This document shows, in pieces, positions 10,757 to 23,538 of a stretch of 64,000 bases of DNA (positions are counted from its first letter, which is position 1; each line of letters opens with the position of its first letter). The notes beneath the pieces were generated by a model that saw nothing but the letters and a program-made list of their open reading frames with translations, was not told the DNA's origin and did no database searches. Source of the DNA: Campanula takesimana (Eukaryota > Streptophyta > Magnoliopsida > Asterales > Campanulaceae); assembly GCA_026119855.1 (NCBI GenBank), contig JAOWBW010001131.1, forward strand, positions 124,001-188,000. Direction: 5' to 3'. Position numbers and translations under genes: made by a program.

Positions 10757-13700
10757 AAAAAAAAAGAGTCAAAAGTCCTCTTAAGTGTGCATTAAAGTTT
10801 TCTTTCGTCCCACTTGTGTGAATGTTCGAGTCAATTACCAAATTAAAGTCGTTCTTGTCCTCATACACTCTTCCAAGTTGTTCAATTAATTCTTGGCAAA
10901 ATGATGAAAAAATGTCTAAACAAGTTTTGGAATGAAGGCCATCGTTTGAACGCCTAGGGGCTAAACATCAACGACGGCATCAACAACGAAGACATCAACA
11001 ACGACGAAATCAAGACAAAGAAAGGTGGAGCAACGATCATGAATCAAAGTTTTCAAAAGGGGATATATATAAATATATAAAAAAAAAAAAAAAAAAAAAA
11101 AGCTCCCTAGGTTGAAACCATCAATCAACCTAGGCAAAAGTTAGAGCACAAAAAAAAAAAAAAAAAAAAAATCCCCCTTCATTCAAAGAAGTTCACAACA
11201 ACATCATTTCACCAAACGAAGGACGAAGCAACATCAACAACAATCACGACGAAGCAACAATTCATCAAGGCGAATGGAGAATCCACAAGAACTACGGTGA
11301 CCTGAGCCTCTACACTGGAGGAACGTAGGCAACCTTCGGGTCCGGTCTCATGCAAGAAAGAAGATATGTTTAGCCCCTAGCGCGTTATGGTAATCGGCCT
11401 TCCTCTCGAACTTGTCATGACATCTTTGTACGATTCATTTGCCAATGAATTAATCACCTCAAGATTGAACAACTTTCCTAGATTTGGAATCACTTTCTAT
11501 TCCTTGTCGAGTCTAGGGCTTCTATTCTTTCTGCATACTCCCAATTTCTTGCAATCAAGGATTTCTTTCTCTTCTCTCTTAATGACTTACTTGCCTTCGT
11601 GAGGCATTCGAAAAATATACATGAAGTCAATACTAGGGACACTTCACTAGTCGAGTCAATGTCACTCATCTTTAGTGACAAGATGTCTTCACCGCAAAAT
11701 CACATGTCTTATCTCCTCAGCCAGAGTCAATGCACACTTCCTCATTAATCGAGTAAAAAAAAAGAAGACGCAAAAGAGATGCCCGCTAGATTGAAAACCC
11801 GAAGGGCGGTCTAGGCAAAAAGCAGGGTACGTCATAAAAAAAAATGAGAGAGTGAGAGAGAGAAGGGAAAGAGAAATGGATATCTCCGGCCTCTAAGGAA
11901 GACAAATGCACAAGTTCAACATTGGGTCTCCTCAGCAAGTCAATTCCCCACCGAGTCAACTTTGGGATTGCAAAAGGCTCGACAAGATATGGCACCATCA
12001 AAGGTTGTCTTGGGTTATCGGCATCATTCTCCAGCAGTGTGCATTTTTGGGTTCATGAAAAGAAGGCCCGTGGTAACCAAGACCCATCTGAGAATGAGGC
12101 CATCGTAAAAGGGCACGAGGTTGCATAAATAATCCCTAGCTAGTCAATTGGCTTGGGCAGCAAATAGCAACAACATGTGTCTCAGTTTTTAAAGCTTCTT
12201 CAAGTATGTGCTTCTAAAGTACGCCGAAAGGCTCCCGAGAAATGGAGTAGCTCTTGCCATGTCCTCTCATGTTTGTTCCCCCTCACGAGGATGAGTCATT
12301 CTTGATTTTCTCAACAAATGATGACGCCCTAAGGGCTATGTGACTCAAGAACAAGGGCTTCTTTTGCTTCATTTGACAATCAAAAAGCCCTAGGGGCTAT
12401 GCTCGAAAAAGATGTGTGAGACTATCCTCAAAGTCTCTCAAAAGGGATGTCAAAAAGCCATCTTGTCATGTGTGCCCGTACTCGTCCCCCCAATCAAGGA
12501 TGGACCTTTCTCGCAATCAATGATGGCACTCTAGGGGCTATGGTCAAGTCTTAAAGGCTCCCTCGGCAAGAAGCAATTCACTTCAATGTCCCCAGCAACA
12601 TTTGAGGCTCTATACCGAAAGGTCTCAAGGGGATTCGCAATCTACAATCTTTTGGGCTACGGCATTATAGTGATACAAGCAAAGGGAAATATTGGGGCTT
12701 CGCAATAAATAAGCTTTTGGGCAGTGGTACCCGAGCAATGCAATTTGGGAGTAGTCTTATGGCTCCATGAAAGGGATCAAGCTTCAATGGTCCCTCAACA
12801 CTTCCAGTCAAAAGGCCTCTTGGTTTTAAATGAAGGCTCTGATGTTATGAATGAATTTGATGATTCTTGTTAGAACTCACAGCGAGATTCTGAAGGAAGT
12901 CTTAGAAAAAAGGAAAAAGATTCAATATGCTAGACTCACCCGGCTGAGTTATAGCGGGCAATGTCAATATGTTAACTCTAGAGACAGAGTTACGGCCAAT
13001 CCCAATATTTCTGCAAGTACTGCACCCCCTTCTCCAAGATCAAAAGCACAGGCTGAATCCGAAGATCCGCCGTCGGCTCAACATAAGAAGACTCCAGCAA
13101 ACATACCATTCGAGACTTTATCACACCAAGACCTTATCATCTGCAACAACATCACCATCTCCCACGAGACATCTCCCGAAGACCGTACTACATTTCCAAC
13201 ATGGGCCTTCCGCCATTTGGGTATCAACCACAAAAAGGGCCATCCATCTCCAAGCAAGAGAAAGAAGGAGATCACCTTCAAGAGTCCTACCCGATGTGGC
13301 ATCCGCTCTCAATACAAAGCTAAGCCTATTTGGGGCTTCACATCGAAAGGTCTTCACATCCCGCCATCTCGAAACCCACATGACATTTGGGGCTTAGCAA
13401 TCTCTCAAAGGTTGGTATCAATGATCTTCTCTTGGGGCTTGCCCACGTCGACAATAAAAGACAGTTTATTTGAATGGGCTAAGAGTTGATTCATCTTGGG
13501 GCTTCATAAGCCACTAAAAGTTCAGCATCCGAGGGGATTTACAGTCAGCAACCCCTTGGCATCTCGGCATCAATAGTCCCTTTTGAAGCCCCATAACCGA
13601 CACATATCTTGGGGCTAGACATCAATTTCGTTGGACACCACGGCAAAGACGATAGAATTCAAAGCGAGGCAATCCGGACTTCGACCGAACATGACTTGAT

Positions 13701-14470
13701 CTTGGGTTGGCTTTACAAATACACAATGGTCAAAATGGTTCACCCACGAACTAAAAAAAAAAAATCTTTTTCTCACGTGTGTGCATATTCTTTTCTTTCT
13801 AATTAAAAAAAAAAGATTTTATTTTCTTTTTTTCTTTTCTTGTGCAAAAGTATGTGCTTTACTTTGCTTTGCTCCTAGCTTCTCCTCCAGCATTCTCCAT
13901 CATCCTTGAACTACGCTGGTCTGATTCCTTTCAAGGGATACGTAGGCAGCCTTTTGGCACGACCAACCCACCATCCAGAATTCCATCTCGCCGACACTCT
14001 TTCAAAGGCAAGAACAATTCATCACCATCAACATCATCATTCTCCATCCAAAGCATGGACATTCTTCATCAAAAGCATCAACATCCTTCAGCAATCCATC
14101 CCCAATCAAGCGGCAATGGTAAGTGAAGGTATGAACATCATTTATCTCAAGCAATCTCCGCTTTCAAAAATCACTTCACACACAAAATCACTTTCTCCAT
14201 TCTTACAAAAAATCTCTCTCATGCAATACTGCTTTCAAATCACATTGCACCACGAGCACAATTTCTCTCTTCATTTCACACTTCATGCATCTTCTCGCAT
14301 AAACACATATACCTGCCAAGCACACACATAGCAGGTACCACCACGAAGTCAACAACATCCGCTACTCAAAGCACTTCATCCCCAGCAGAAAATGGTCCAC
14401 AGTCAACCATGCCCGCATCCCTACGACAAAGTCAACAGCAGCTGTAACAGCAATTTGGTCCACGGTGATC
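10757..14470 (+). other. Long non-coding 3' region of element C
   Basis: 3.7 kb without pol. It contains two A-runs (about 11079-11100 and 11150-11171). A motif GGGGCT in the contexts TAGGGGCTA or TTGGGGCTTC recurs about ten times between 10955 and 13620. F carries the related region in reverse (about 44200-47700), with many AGCCCC complements. ORFs here are not preserved in F. Confidence 0.7.
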
Positions 14471-14479
14471 TCACATTCC

Positions 14480-14906
14480 AGTAAACGGATCCCGCCATCA
14501 GCAAACGGATCCCGCAATCAGCAAACGGATCCCGCTTCAGCAAACGGATCCCGCCTCCAGCAAACGGATCCCGCCTCCAGCAAACGGATCCCGCCATCAG
14601 CAAACGGATCCCGCCTCAGCAAATGGATCCCGCATTCAGCAAACGGATCCCGCATCAGCAAACGGATCCCGCTTCAGCAAACGGATCCCGCATTCAGCAA
14701 ACGGATCCCGCAATCAGCAAACGGATCCCGCACCAGCAAACGGATCCCGCACCAGCAAACGGATCCCGCTTTCAGCAAACGGATCCCGCACCAGCAAACG
14801 GATCCCCCCATCAGCAAACGGATCCCGCATCAGCAAACGGATCCCGCATTCAGCAAACGGATCCCGCTTCAGTCAACGGATCCCGCTTCAGCAAATGGAT
14901 CCCGCT
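14480..14906 (+). repeat. Minisatellite before the C 3' LTR (AGCAAACGGATCCCGC-type)
   Basis: About 26 head-to-tail copies of a 15-18 bp unit with the core AAACGGATCCCGC, varying mainly in a short spacer (ATC, TTC, CTCC, ACC). It lies about 170 bp upstream of the 3' LTR. F has a different minisatellite in the same position (43345-44170). A 166-codon frame across it is a by-product of the repeat. Confidence 0.95.
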
Positions 14907-15075
14907 ATATCCTTTATATATCAATTAAGCCGCTCACACAGGGAGCGCACTGCTATCCTTTGTAATTTCAAATTCATGTTTTATCGAGTCTTTGTTTTCT
15001 CTTGTCGATGTCCTCGGCGGTTGTCTTTCTTTCGTCGACGCGTTTTGCTTTGCAATCCACGTCGCCGAGGGGCTC

Positions 15076-16318
15076 TGTAGACACCCCGCCTTGGACCTCT
15101 CACCCCGATTACATACATAGTATTTTTTATTTAACTTGATTTGTTAATTTCTGTTATTTCCGTTAAGTTCCTAACTGATTCCGTTAGTTTTGGACTAAAC
15201 TGCATAACAGAGTTAACTTTTAGAGTCATTTCTGTCGTTCTGTCATTTTTAGACTCGCGCGCCTCCGGCACTTCTTGTGGGCTGCGCGCGCGTCTCGCCC
15301 TAAAAGCGGGACTCGCGCGCTTCCCATTTTGGCAGTTACGGATTGCAGTATTTTTTCCCTCCTTTTCTTGATCACAAACACTCCTTTTTACATCCACTTT
15401 CATCCCCCTTAGTTTTGTAACCTCCAATACCAATATTCAAGCCATGTCTTTAAAAACAAAATATTCTTTTTTATTATTATTTGATTTTCTCTTTATTATT
15501 TATTTATCTTATTTGTGATTGGTCAATTCCATCTCACATGGATTGACCAATTTCCCTCCAACCTTTCTCTCCTAATTTTACCTATAAAAACCATCATCTC
15601 TCACCTTGGAAAAGGGACCTCAACTTTGATTCACAAACTACACGTACACAAATTCTCCCAACAAGAGTTCTTAGTAACAAGACTCTACACAAATTGTTCT
15701 ACAACAATTTCATTACAACAACAACACTTTCAAGTCAAGGTTTCAAGTCCTCTTTCTCAAGGTACAACTCCATTTTCTTCCTTTATTTTCTTCTTATTGA
15801 TGTATGCAATCCCCATTAATGGGACATGGCCAACATGACTACTTCACATATTGAAGCTAGTTAAGGTTATCTCCCTACATTTTAATCTTAACTTTAATTC
15901 ACCATGTTAATTTCTCTTCATCTCTTAATGTAATTCTTTAACATTATTTGTTACATGTAATCTTTATCATTAAATAAATAAAGCAACTCTATTTATTTCC
16001 CCTTTATTTCCCCTTTTCTTTTCATTACAATTATTAGCACGTTTCTATTTAATTAAATTGAAGGACATTTTTCATTAGAACACCAAAAGTAGCAAGACCC
16101 GCGTAAGCGGGGCGGAGTGGGTGTTTAAGTACTTCCCACTCCGTCACCTAACCCCCGAACCCTTCTCTCCCGAATCTCTGGTTTTCGTACAAAAATTGGC
16201 TTTCTTTAGGTTTTTCTTATGTTCCTCTAAAACATAGGTGGCGACTCTTAAAATCAAGTAGACATCCTAGGGTAATTCACGCGCTCTAGCCTAGCCGTGG
16301 TCCCCCGGGGTATCTACA
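15076..16318 (+). repeat. 3' LTR of element C
   Basis: 1243 bp, TGTAGACACCCCGCC to GGGGTATCTACA, followed by the TSD CATGT (16319-16323). It has the TATA box TATAAAAA at 15583-15590 and the CG-rich array at 15255-15325. Confidence 0.93.
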
Positions 16319-16959
16319 CATGTAAGCCATGTTAATATACTAAGACAGGATGTTCATACACTTGGAGTATGATGAGATAATACCAATCGGATCCTAGTGA
16401 AAGTCACTAGTTAAGAAACATCCTTAAGTACTTTAGAAGAACTAAAGGATGCATTCTTGATCTTTGATGGAATATAAGATGATCCTGTAAATAGTTACAA
16501 AGATGCATTCTTACAAACCATCAAAGATAAATATTGCAGTATAAATACATGTCTAAGTTTAATAATGGTGGTAGAAGAGTTCTAAGTATACCATTAATAT
16601 TCTACAAAAGGTTGAGTATCTAGTCGCATGGGATGCAACTAGAAAAATGTTAAGATTAAGATTCTAATTAGTAAACTAGAAATCGTTTCTAGTGTCACTA
16701 ATTTAATGTACCTTCATTGTGTCAATAATCATTATTACACAAGTCAAGGGACTAATATCTTATCTAGACATATACTCAGACATTTCTATCTTACTCGAGA
16801 AATCATCAAAGATGGGAGATGTCAAAATATGCAAAATACCTCATGATAATAACAAGGATAATTATCCTGCATAAGCTCGTTTGCAATTATGATGGAGCTC
16901 ATAACTAAGCTCAATGGGTATTGGATACGCGTTGATTGGGCCTAGTGCAAGTGGGAGAT
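16319..16959 (+). other. Element D internal region 1, right part
   Basis: Continues internal region 1 after element C and matches 22900-23538 closely. It is degenerate 3' pol (RNase H end) sequence, ending with the polypurine tract AAGTGGGAGAT next to LTR 2. There is no open frame. Confidence 0.85.
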
Positions 16960-18353
16960 TGTTGGATATTATGCCCTAGGCCCTTGAGAAAGGCCTATGC
17001 GTTATATCATAGCTTCATTGTTATAGAGATAACAAACCCGATTATTATATCTTTTGCATGTTTATTATAATAATCATTGTCCCTAGCACTTATGAAGGGC
17101 TAGCATGAGTTTAATGGATAATCATATGATGATTATAGCGCATAGGATACGGATTAAACTTGTGGGTACATGTTGGAGAACAAGTACTGGATAGACCCGT
17201 TATGAGATTTATGTCATGGTCAAATATCATAATTAAATCTCATAATAATTATATCATTCATCCTTAGACCTGAGATTATCATAGTCTTCCACATGATGAA
17301 CATTATGTATGATGTACTCAAACGCTACCCCTAACCGGGAAGTTATAAAGGCTACAATTGGCATAATCGGATTTTTGTAGGGAAGAATGATAAGTCAAGA
17401 TGGGATTTGTCCCTCTCTCAAGAGAGATATTTGCTTGGCCACTCGATGAGTGAGATTGATAATAGTGTACGGCCGTACCCAAATGAATTGAAGTGTTCAA
17501 TGTTATTTGCTCATATCAATCTACTCGAGATCGAGAAAGCTTTGGACAACATAAGTTGACGTGGACCATCAATTATGTCCAATATGATATCGTGTGACAA
17601 AGGGAATGTGATATGTTCTATAAGGTTACTTTGGGCTTTCAAAGTTATACTAATTGGGTAGTCATAATGGCTTGCTAGTGTCCTCTTATGACTTACGGGT
17701 TCTGACTCGTTCGGACTCGTTGCCAACTTAGTATAATCCTATTGGGTCACACATAATAGAAGAGATTGAATAAGGCACAGAAAACGGGAAAAACTGGATC
17801 CTGCTGGAAGGATCCGCGGATGGTTTGGGAGCCACCCAACCATTCCGTACGGATGGTTTGTCCAGACGGAAAACAGTTTGTTCAGATCTCTTGTTTGACA
17901 AGGAATTCTGATCCCAAAAGGAATTAGGTTTATACCCTATTATATATGTATGCAGTCGGGTTTGAGAAACCTAATGGTTGATTTTAGAAATCATAGCATG
18001 TTGTTTGAGAAACAATTACACACACATATAGAGGGGATTATTAGTTTTGAGATTTAGAATCATCATAACTAAATAATCAATGAAGCAAAATAATCTTACG
18101 AAGAAATCGTTCTTCATCAAGCCTTGGGTCTAGCAATCCAGATCAAGAAGGTGTTCTTGATATCCGTTCGACATGTGGATACCGATGTAGGGTGTTTCCT
18201 TTAGCACCTTAAAGTCCGTATTCATGGATTCGATCTTCAATGGTATGTTTCTTTCATCTTGTATTTAATTTAATCAACAAGCACGGATCCGGGCTCTTGG
18301 GTGTTTGATTTTATCTGTTTATTCCGCTGCGCATGATGCATCAAAACCCAACA
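16960..18353 (+). repeat. Element D, LTR 2 (shared middle LTR)
   Basis: 1394 bp, TGTTGGATATTATG to CAAAACCCAACA. It has a polypurine tract on its left and a primer-binding site (18355-18366) on its right. It therefore serves as 3' LTR of one unit and 5' LTR of the next. Confidence 0.92.
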
Positions 18354-19760
18354 GTGGTATCAGAGCCCCAATTGTTATTGATTATTTTAGTATATCATGT
18401 TGAAATTGTTTAATTCGATTATATGATATCTACATGATAATAAGATGAATGCGTGATTTGAGTTTTATATATGAGATATAAAGGTTTATGAGCATGAACA
18501 TGGGGATTATGTGATTATTATATTGATTTGATCTATATGAATAATTGCATGTTGGGATTATCAATAGATATTGGATTTGGTGTATTGCAAATTTAGATCT
18601 AATTTATATATATAATAAATTGTTTATTCATTACATTGATTAGATCTAATTAAATTCGTAATCTATAAATTCATGTTTCTGTAATATTATTATGTATAAA
18701 CATGATATTGGATTTGGTCGAATTTCTGAAATTCTGAAAAAACCTGGAAATCTGGGATCCTACCAATGGATCCGTACGGATGGTATGGGTGGTGCCAAAA
18801 CTGATCCGTACGGATAGTTTGGAAATTCCCAGATTTGATTCTGTTTTCTGGTGTTCAGATTGTTCTGTAAATTGTTTACAGAATTTGAATCTGGAAACTG
18901 GAAACTGCTTTCAGACGGCTGGTTTCCAAAACCGTGTTTCCTGAAACAGTTTTCGGCCGAAGAATTCAAAAGGAACTGCAGAAATCAGAGTTCTAAAGAG
19001 TTTAGAAGTGCTGTAATCTTTGAGATTAAGAGACAATGAAAGATCTTGAAACAATTATCCAATCTATACGGGAATGTGGATGCCTTTTGGCTTAGTTTCG
19101 ACCGTATAGAGAAGCTGCTTGGTTTCTTGATCTTAGCACGGAAATGTGGATGCCTTTTGGCTTAGTTTCGGCCGTGCGGTTTGTGCTTTCAATTTCAAGA
19201 TGCTCTGTGGTGACCGGTTTGGAAAATTCGGATTCTAATCTTTTTCAGATGGCTGGTTTTGGAAACCGTGTTTCCTGAAACAGATTTAAGTTCAGAAGTC
19301 CAAACAGTTAATGAGATCAGAATCTTAAAGGAGTTTAAGATTGGCGTAATCTCAAAGTTTCAGAATTACCCCTATACAAAGTGCAAATCGTTTGCAAGAG
19401 AAGGAAACTATATTTGGATTAATTCATTGCATGGACCAATGGCAGGCTTACCCCTTGTTTCTGGGAATGCAAATGAAATATCCAATCTGTAAATTGTTTA
19501 CAGATAGTTTAGATTCCGTCCCCTTTATGTTGCTTCATAATTAAATCACAAGATTTTGCTTCTGTTAATTAATTGGATTAGTTAACATCATTATGCAAAG
19601 ACTATATTATATTATGTTTGACATAATTAAATATATGATGCATATCTCTAAGCAAATAAACCTTCTTAAAATTTAAGTCAAGTGCCAATCCATGATTAAA
19701 ACACTTGTGAGTACATGGGTAGTTTTATGTGGGTTACGCCCTAGCGTAGGCGCATTAATT
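18354..19760 (+). other. Element D internal region 2: leader
   Basis: Primer site TGGTATCAGAGC, then the motif pair ATCCGTACGGAT (18770 and 18804) inside the 10-bp inverted repeat (18748-18757 / 18827-18836). The two tandem hairpins (19065-19108, 19136-19177) follow. It matches 4835-6240 closely. Confidence 0.8.
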
Positions 19761-20189
19761 CTATTCATCTATGAGCAAGATGAGTGAATCAGAGTTTCCT
19801 ATACGTTTAAAATGGTTTGACTTAATTGAGCTATCAAAACAGTTTGGGCCTAAGGCACAGATGAGATTAAAACATGTTTGACATAAGATGTCTAACAATC
19901 TCATAAAAGATCTAAGAGTCACATATGATGTGATTGATAAAGAGTTATCTACCTAAATAACTTGATTTTGAGCAGTCGTGCCCTAGCCGACTCAAAGTTG
20001 GGTGATATAGGATCTTAGCCTACTTAAATTATATTATACAATTGTTGTATTTGAAGGTATATAATTTAGTGGGAGTATTATGAACTACATTAAATGTCTC
20101 TAAATGATAATGGTATGAAATATATGTCTATATTTATTTGCATATTTCGTAGAATGTCTTAAACTATAATCATGTATAATTACTGCGAT

Positions 20190-23100
20190 TGACCCCACTT
20201 TAAAAAGAATAAGATTAACTTCCTTGACCTAGTCGTGAGCTTAAGAATTGTTCTAAAGCAAGAACGGAAGTTATGAATTCTTACTAAATCCTTCACTAAG
20301 AAACCCTATGCCTTAAGGGTGGACAAATACATTGATTAGAAACATGTGGATGATTCTATAGATGTCAACTGTCCTACGACTTGCTGTCATATGATCGGAA
20401 CTTTAGAAGTATCTGAAACATATGAATGCTTATGAGATAAGCAATTATATAGGAAGCGTTCCTACAAGCAACAAAGGCAAATAAAGTTTGAAATTGATTA
20501 AGAACCTAACATTCATGTGATGAATGAAAGGTATATTAATAAGTTCTCATGTTTTGAACATGGAGAGACATATTAATTACCTTAGTTGGCTTGATAATCA
20601 AGTTAGTTTGGAACTAACAACGGATTTGGTATTAATTCATAAGCAACATTTGATGTTTAAAATACTATGTCTTAATATCAAATGGAAATCTTCTCAAACT
20701 CTAAAGGTAAATAAGGACGAGGATTTAAGATAAAGGCAAGACAAGAGTTGTCAAGCCTAAAGGAAATATTTGTGGCTAAAACCTAAAATCCAAAGAAAGT
20801 AATTTCTACTTTGGCAATAGGATTGACCGTTGGAGAAATTACAATTTGAATTAAAAAGATCAAAAGGAAGGGTAGTTGGACTACCACTTCAAGTATTTAT
20901 GTTAAAATTCTACTTAAGGAAGGTAAAGATTAACCTATGTGGCAATAATGATGCAATGGTTGCAACATTATTCATAGGAACTTGCGAAGTGTCTTTACCT
21001 AATAAGTTCATATTTGTTTTGAACAGATGGTGCTATGTTCTTATTTTAAGTAGAAATATTATTTTGGTTTCTTCATTAGAAGATTATGGATATCTCTTAT
21101 TTCGAATAAAAAAGTGTTCCATTAAATATGATTTGCTTTATTGTATTGCTAATCATGTAAATTGGACTTTATATCCTTATCTTGGAAGAACAAAATAATG
21201 AGCATAACGTAAATAATGGAAATCTGAATATAAGGATGTAATCATTACATTCTTAAAAAGCATTAATGTCTATATCAAATGATAAGAAACACATATCTAA
21301 AATTCCATGGGATGGACTTTTAAATTCATATGATTTCGAATCATGTGATAGATGTGAATCTTAGAAATTGATCAAGATATCTTTTACTAATAGTAGTAAG
21401 AGGAAGTACTCTTTTGAACTTATACATTTTGATGTATGTAGTTTATTAAAGTAACAATGCTAGAAAGGATTTCAACACCTCATGGCAAAAGTATTGATGT
21501 ACCTGATTAGATCAAAGTAATGAATATTTGAGCCTTAAACTCGATGAGAATTCTGCAGAAAGTCTGCAATTTAAGAAAAACAGAATCTGCAAACAGCAGC
21601 CGTATGGATGATGTTCCAGAAGTTTACAGATTATCTGTAAAACACAGTTTTTTGTCTCATAATAAGTCAAACTGATCTTTAATTATCCTTCTGGATTATA
21701 TGCTGAAAACAGCTACGCTTACACTAACTTGAGTTTCATCTAAGGAGGTTCGACTGATGCCATATGAGATATGGAATGAAAGAAAACTTGGTTTGTCTTT
21801 CATAAAGATTTGTGATGTGATACTTTTGAGAAAAGTTTTGTCTTGGACAAAATCACACCTAAATCTAATAAATGTATTTTATAGGATATCTTAATGATAT
21901 TAATTTTACACCCTTTAGAGTACAAATCGTTTGTTACTCTAAATAGCACTTTCTAGATAAATTGTTTATCTCTAAAGAACTAGTGGGAGTAAAATGTATC
22001 TCGAAGAGTTCGAGACCTAGAAAATGACATAGAACTTAAGATGGAAGATTGAACAAAGTTTCACAAGGAGTTGTAGAAATTCGTTCAAGTATACACAAAG
22101 TTATTTTCATAAATGATAGGATACTATCTATAACAAGAAATATTGATTTCTCGTAATAGAAAGTAGTTAGGAAAATATCATTGCGAATGATTGAGCAAGA
22201 CTAATTGAGAAAAGTTTATATTGATTAAGCAAGACTAATTGAGAAAAGTTAATTCATAATGTCGATTATGATGAAACTTTATCACCTGTAGCCATGCTTA
22301 ATATTATTAGAATTCTTATTGTCATGACCTCATATTTTGAATATGAAATATGACAAATGGATATCAAAATAGCATTCCTTAACAGGAACATACTTTAGGA
22401 TGTGTTTAATACAACCTAAAAGTTTTGATCTATAAAATTCTAATAAAATATGCAAGTTACAGAAATCCATGAGATGGATTGAAGCAAACTACTTGGAGTG
22501 AAATTTCATTTTGATGAAGTATTCAAAGAGTTTGAACTTCATCAAGGATGAGACTAGTGATTACAATAAATTTAGTGGGAGCGTAATTTTATTCATAGTC
22601 TAATATATATATATGGTTGATAAATAAAATCATTTGAAAGAGTTTCTAAATGAAAGACTTGGATGAAGCCGCCTACATCCTTGGACTGATTTATGGAGAT
22701 AAATCAAAAAGGTTGATTGGTTAAAGTCAAAGTACTAATATTGACAATATAGTGAAAGGTTCACTATGTAAGACTCTTGGAGAGGTCACTTGCAAAATTC
22801 TAAAGGCATTAATCTTTGCAAGGTTTAGTCTTACTGGAAGACTGACGAGCAAAGAGTACATGATTAGGATTTCATATGCTTCGACAATTGGATCTATCAT
22901 GTAAGCCGTGTTAATATACTAAGGCCGGATGTCTCATATACTTGGAGCATGATGAGATAATACCAATCGATCCTAGTGAAAGTCACTAGTTAAGAAACAT
23001 CCTTAAGTACTTTAGAAGAACTAAAGGATGCATTCTTGATCTTTGATGGAATATAAGATGATCCTGTAAATAGTTACAAAGATGCATTCTTACAAACCAT

Positions 23101-23520
23101 CAAAGATAAATATTGCAGTATGAATACATGTCTAAGTTTAATAATGGTGTTAGAAGAGTTCTAAGTATACCATTAATATTCTACAAAAGGTTGAGTATCT
23201 AGTCGCATGGGATGCAACTAGAAAAATGTTAAGATTAAGATTCTAATTAGTAAACTAGAAATTGTTTCTAGTGTCACTAATTTAATGTACCTTCATTGTG
23301 TCAATAATCGTTATTACACAAGTCAAGGGACTAATATCTTATCTAGACATATACTCAGACATTTCTATCTTTCTCGAGAAATCGTCAAAGATGGGAGATG
23401 TCAAAATATGCAAAATACCTCATGATAATAACAAGGATAATTATCCTACATAAGCTCGTTTGCAATTATGATGGAGCTCATAACTAAGCTCAATGGGTAT
23501 TGGATACGCGTTGATTGGGC
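20190..23520 (+). pseudogene. Degenerate Ty1/copia gag-pol of element D
   Basis: Full of stops and frameshifts, but collinear with the gag-pol of E. Recognisable pieces are: the gag start near 20235 (SLRIVLRQE-like); the pre-integrase segment in the 122-codon frame 20830-21198 (LSRNIILVSSLEDYGY against LSRNIISISCLDNEGF in E); a reverse-transcriptase piece near 22645-22720; and the 3' end before the polypurine tract at 23528-23538. It cannot be translated. Confidence 0.8.
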
Positions 23521-23538
23521 CTAGTGCAAGTGGGAGAT

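Larger units (their letters stand above)
6696..16318 (+). mobile_element. Element C: gag-only Ty3/gypsy retrotransposon (Tat/Ogre-like layout)
   Basis: LTRs at 6696-7948 and 15076-16318, TG...CA ends and a perfect 5-bp TSD (CATGT). The internal region has a primer-binding site, a long leader with CG-rich motifs, one gag frame, 3.7 kb of non-coding sequence and a minisatellite just before the 3' LTR. No pol domain can be read. A gag-bearing element with a long untranslated 3' region holding tandem repeats matches what is known of Tat/Ogre-lineage elements; that lineage call is inferred from layout. Element F, on the minus strand, is a relative. Confidence 0.88.

Noticed and set aside
12851..13489. 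212-codon ORF in the C 3' region as a gene
   Set aside because: It spans the GGGGCT-rich untranslated region, matches no family I recognise, and the related region of F (around 45000-45600) is broken by stops.
14480..14906. CRISPR-like array
   Set aside because: Units are contiguous, with no unique spacers, and the context is a plant retrotransposon.
14465..14965. 166-codon repetitive ORF (ANGSRLQQTDP-type)
   Set aside because: It is a translation of the minisatellite; all frames without stops here give such repeats.
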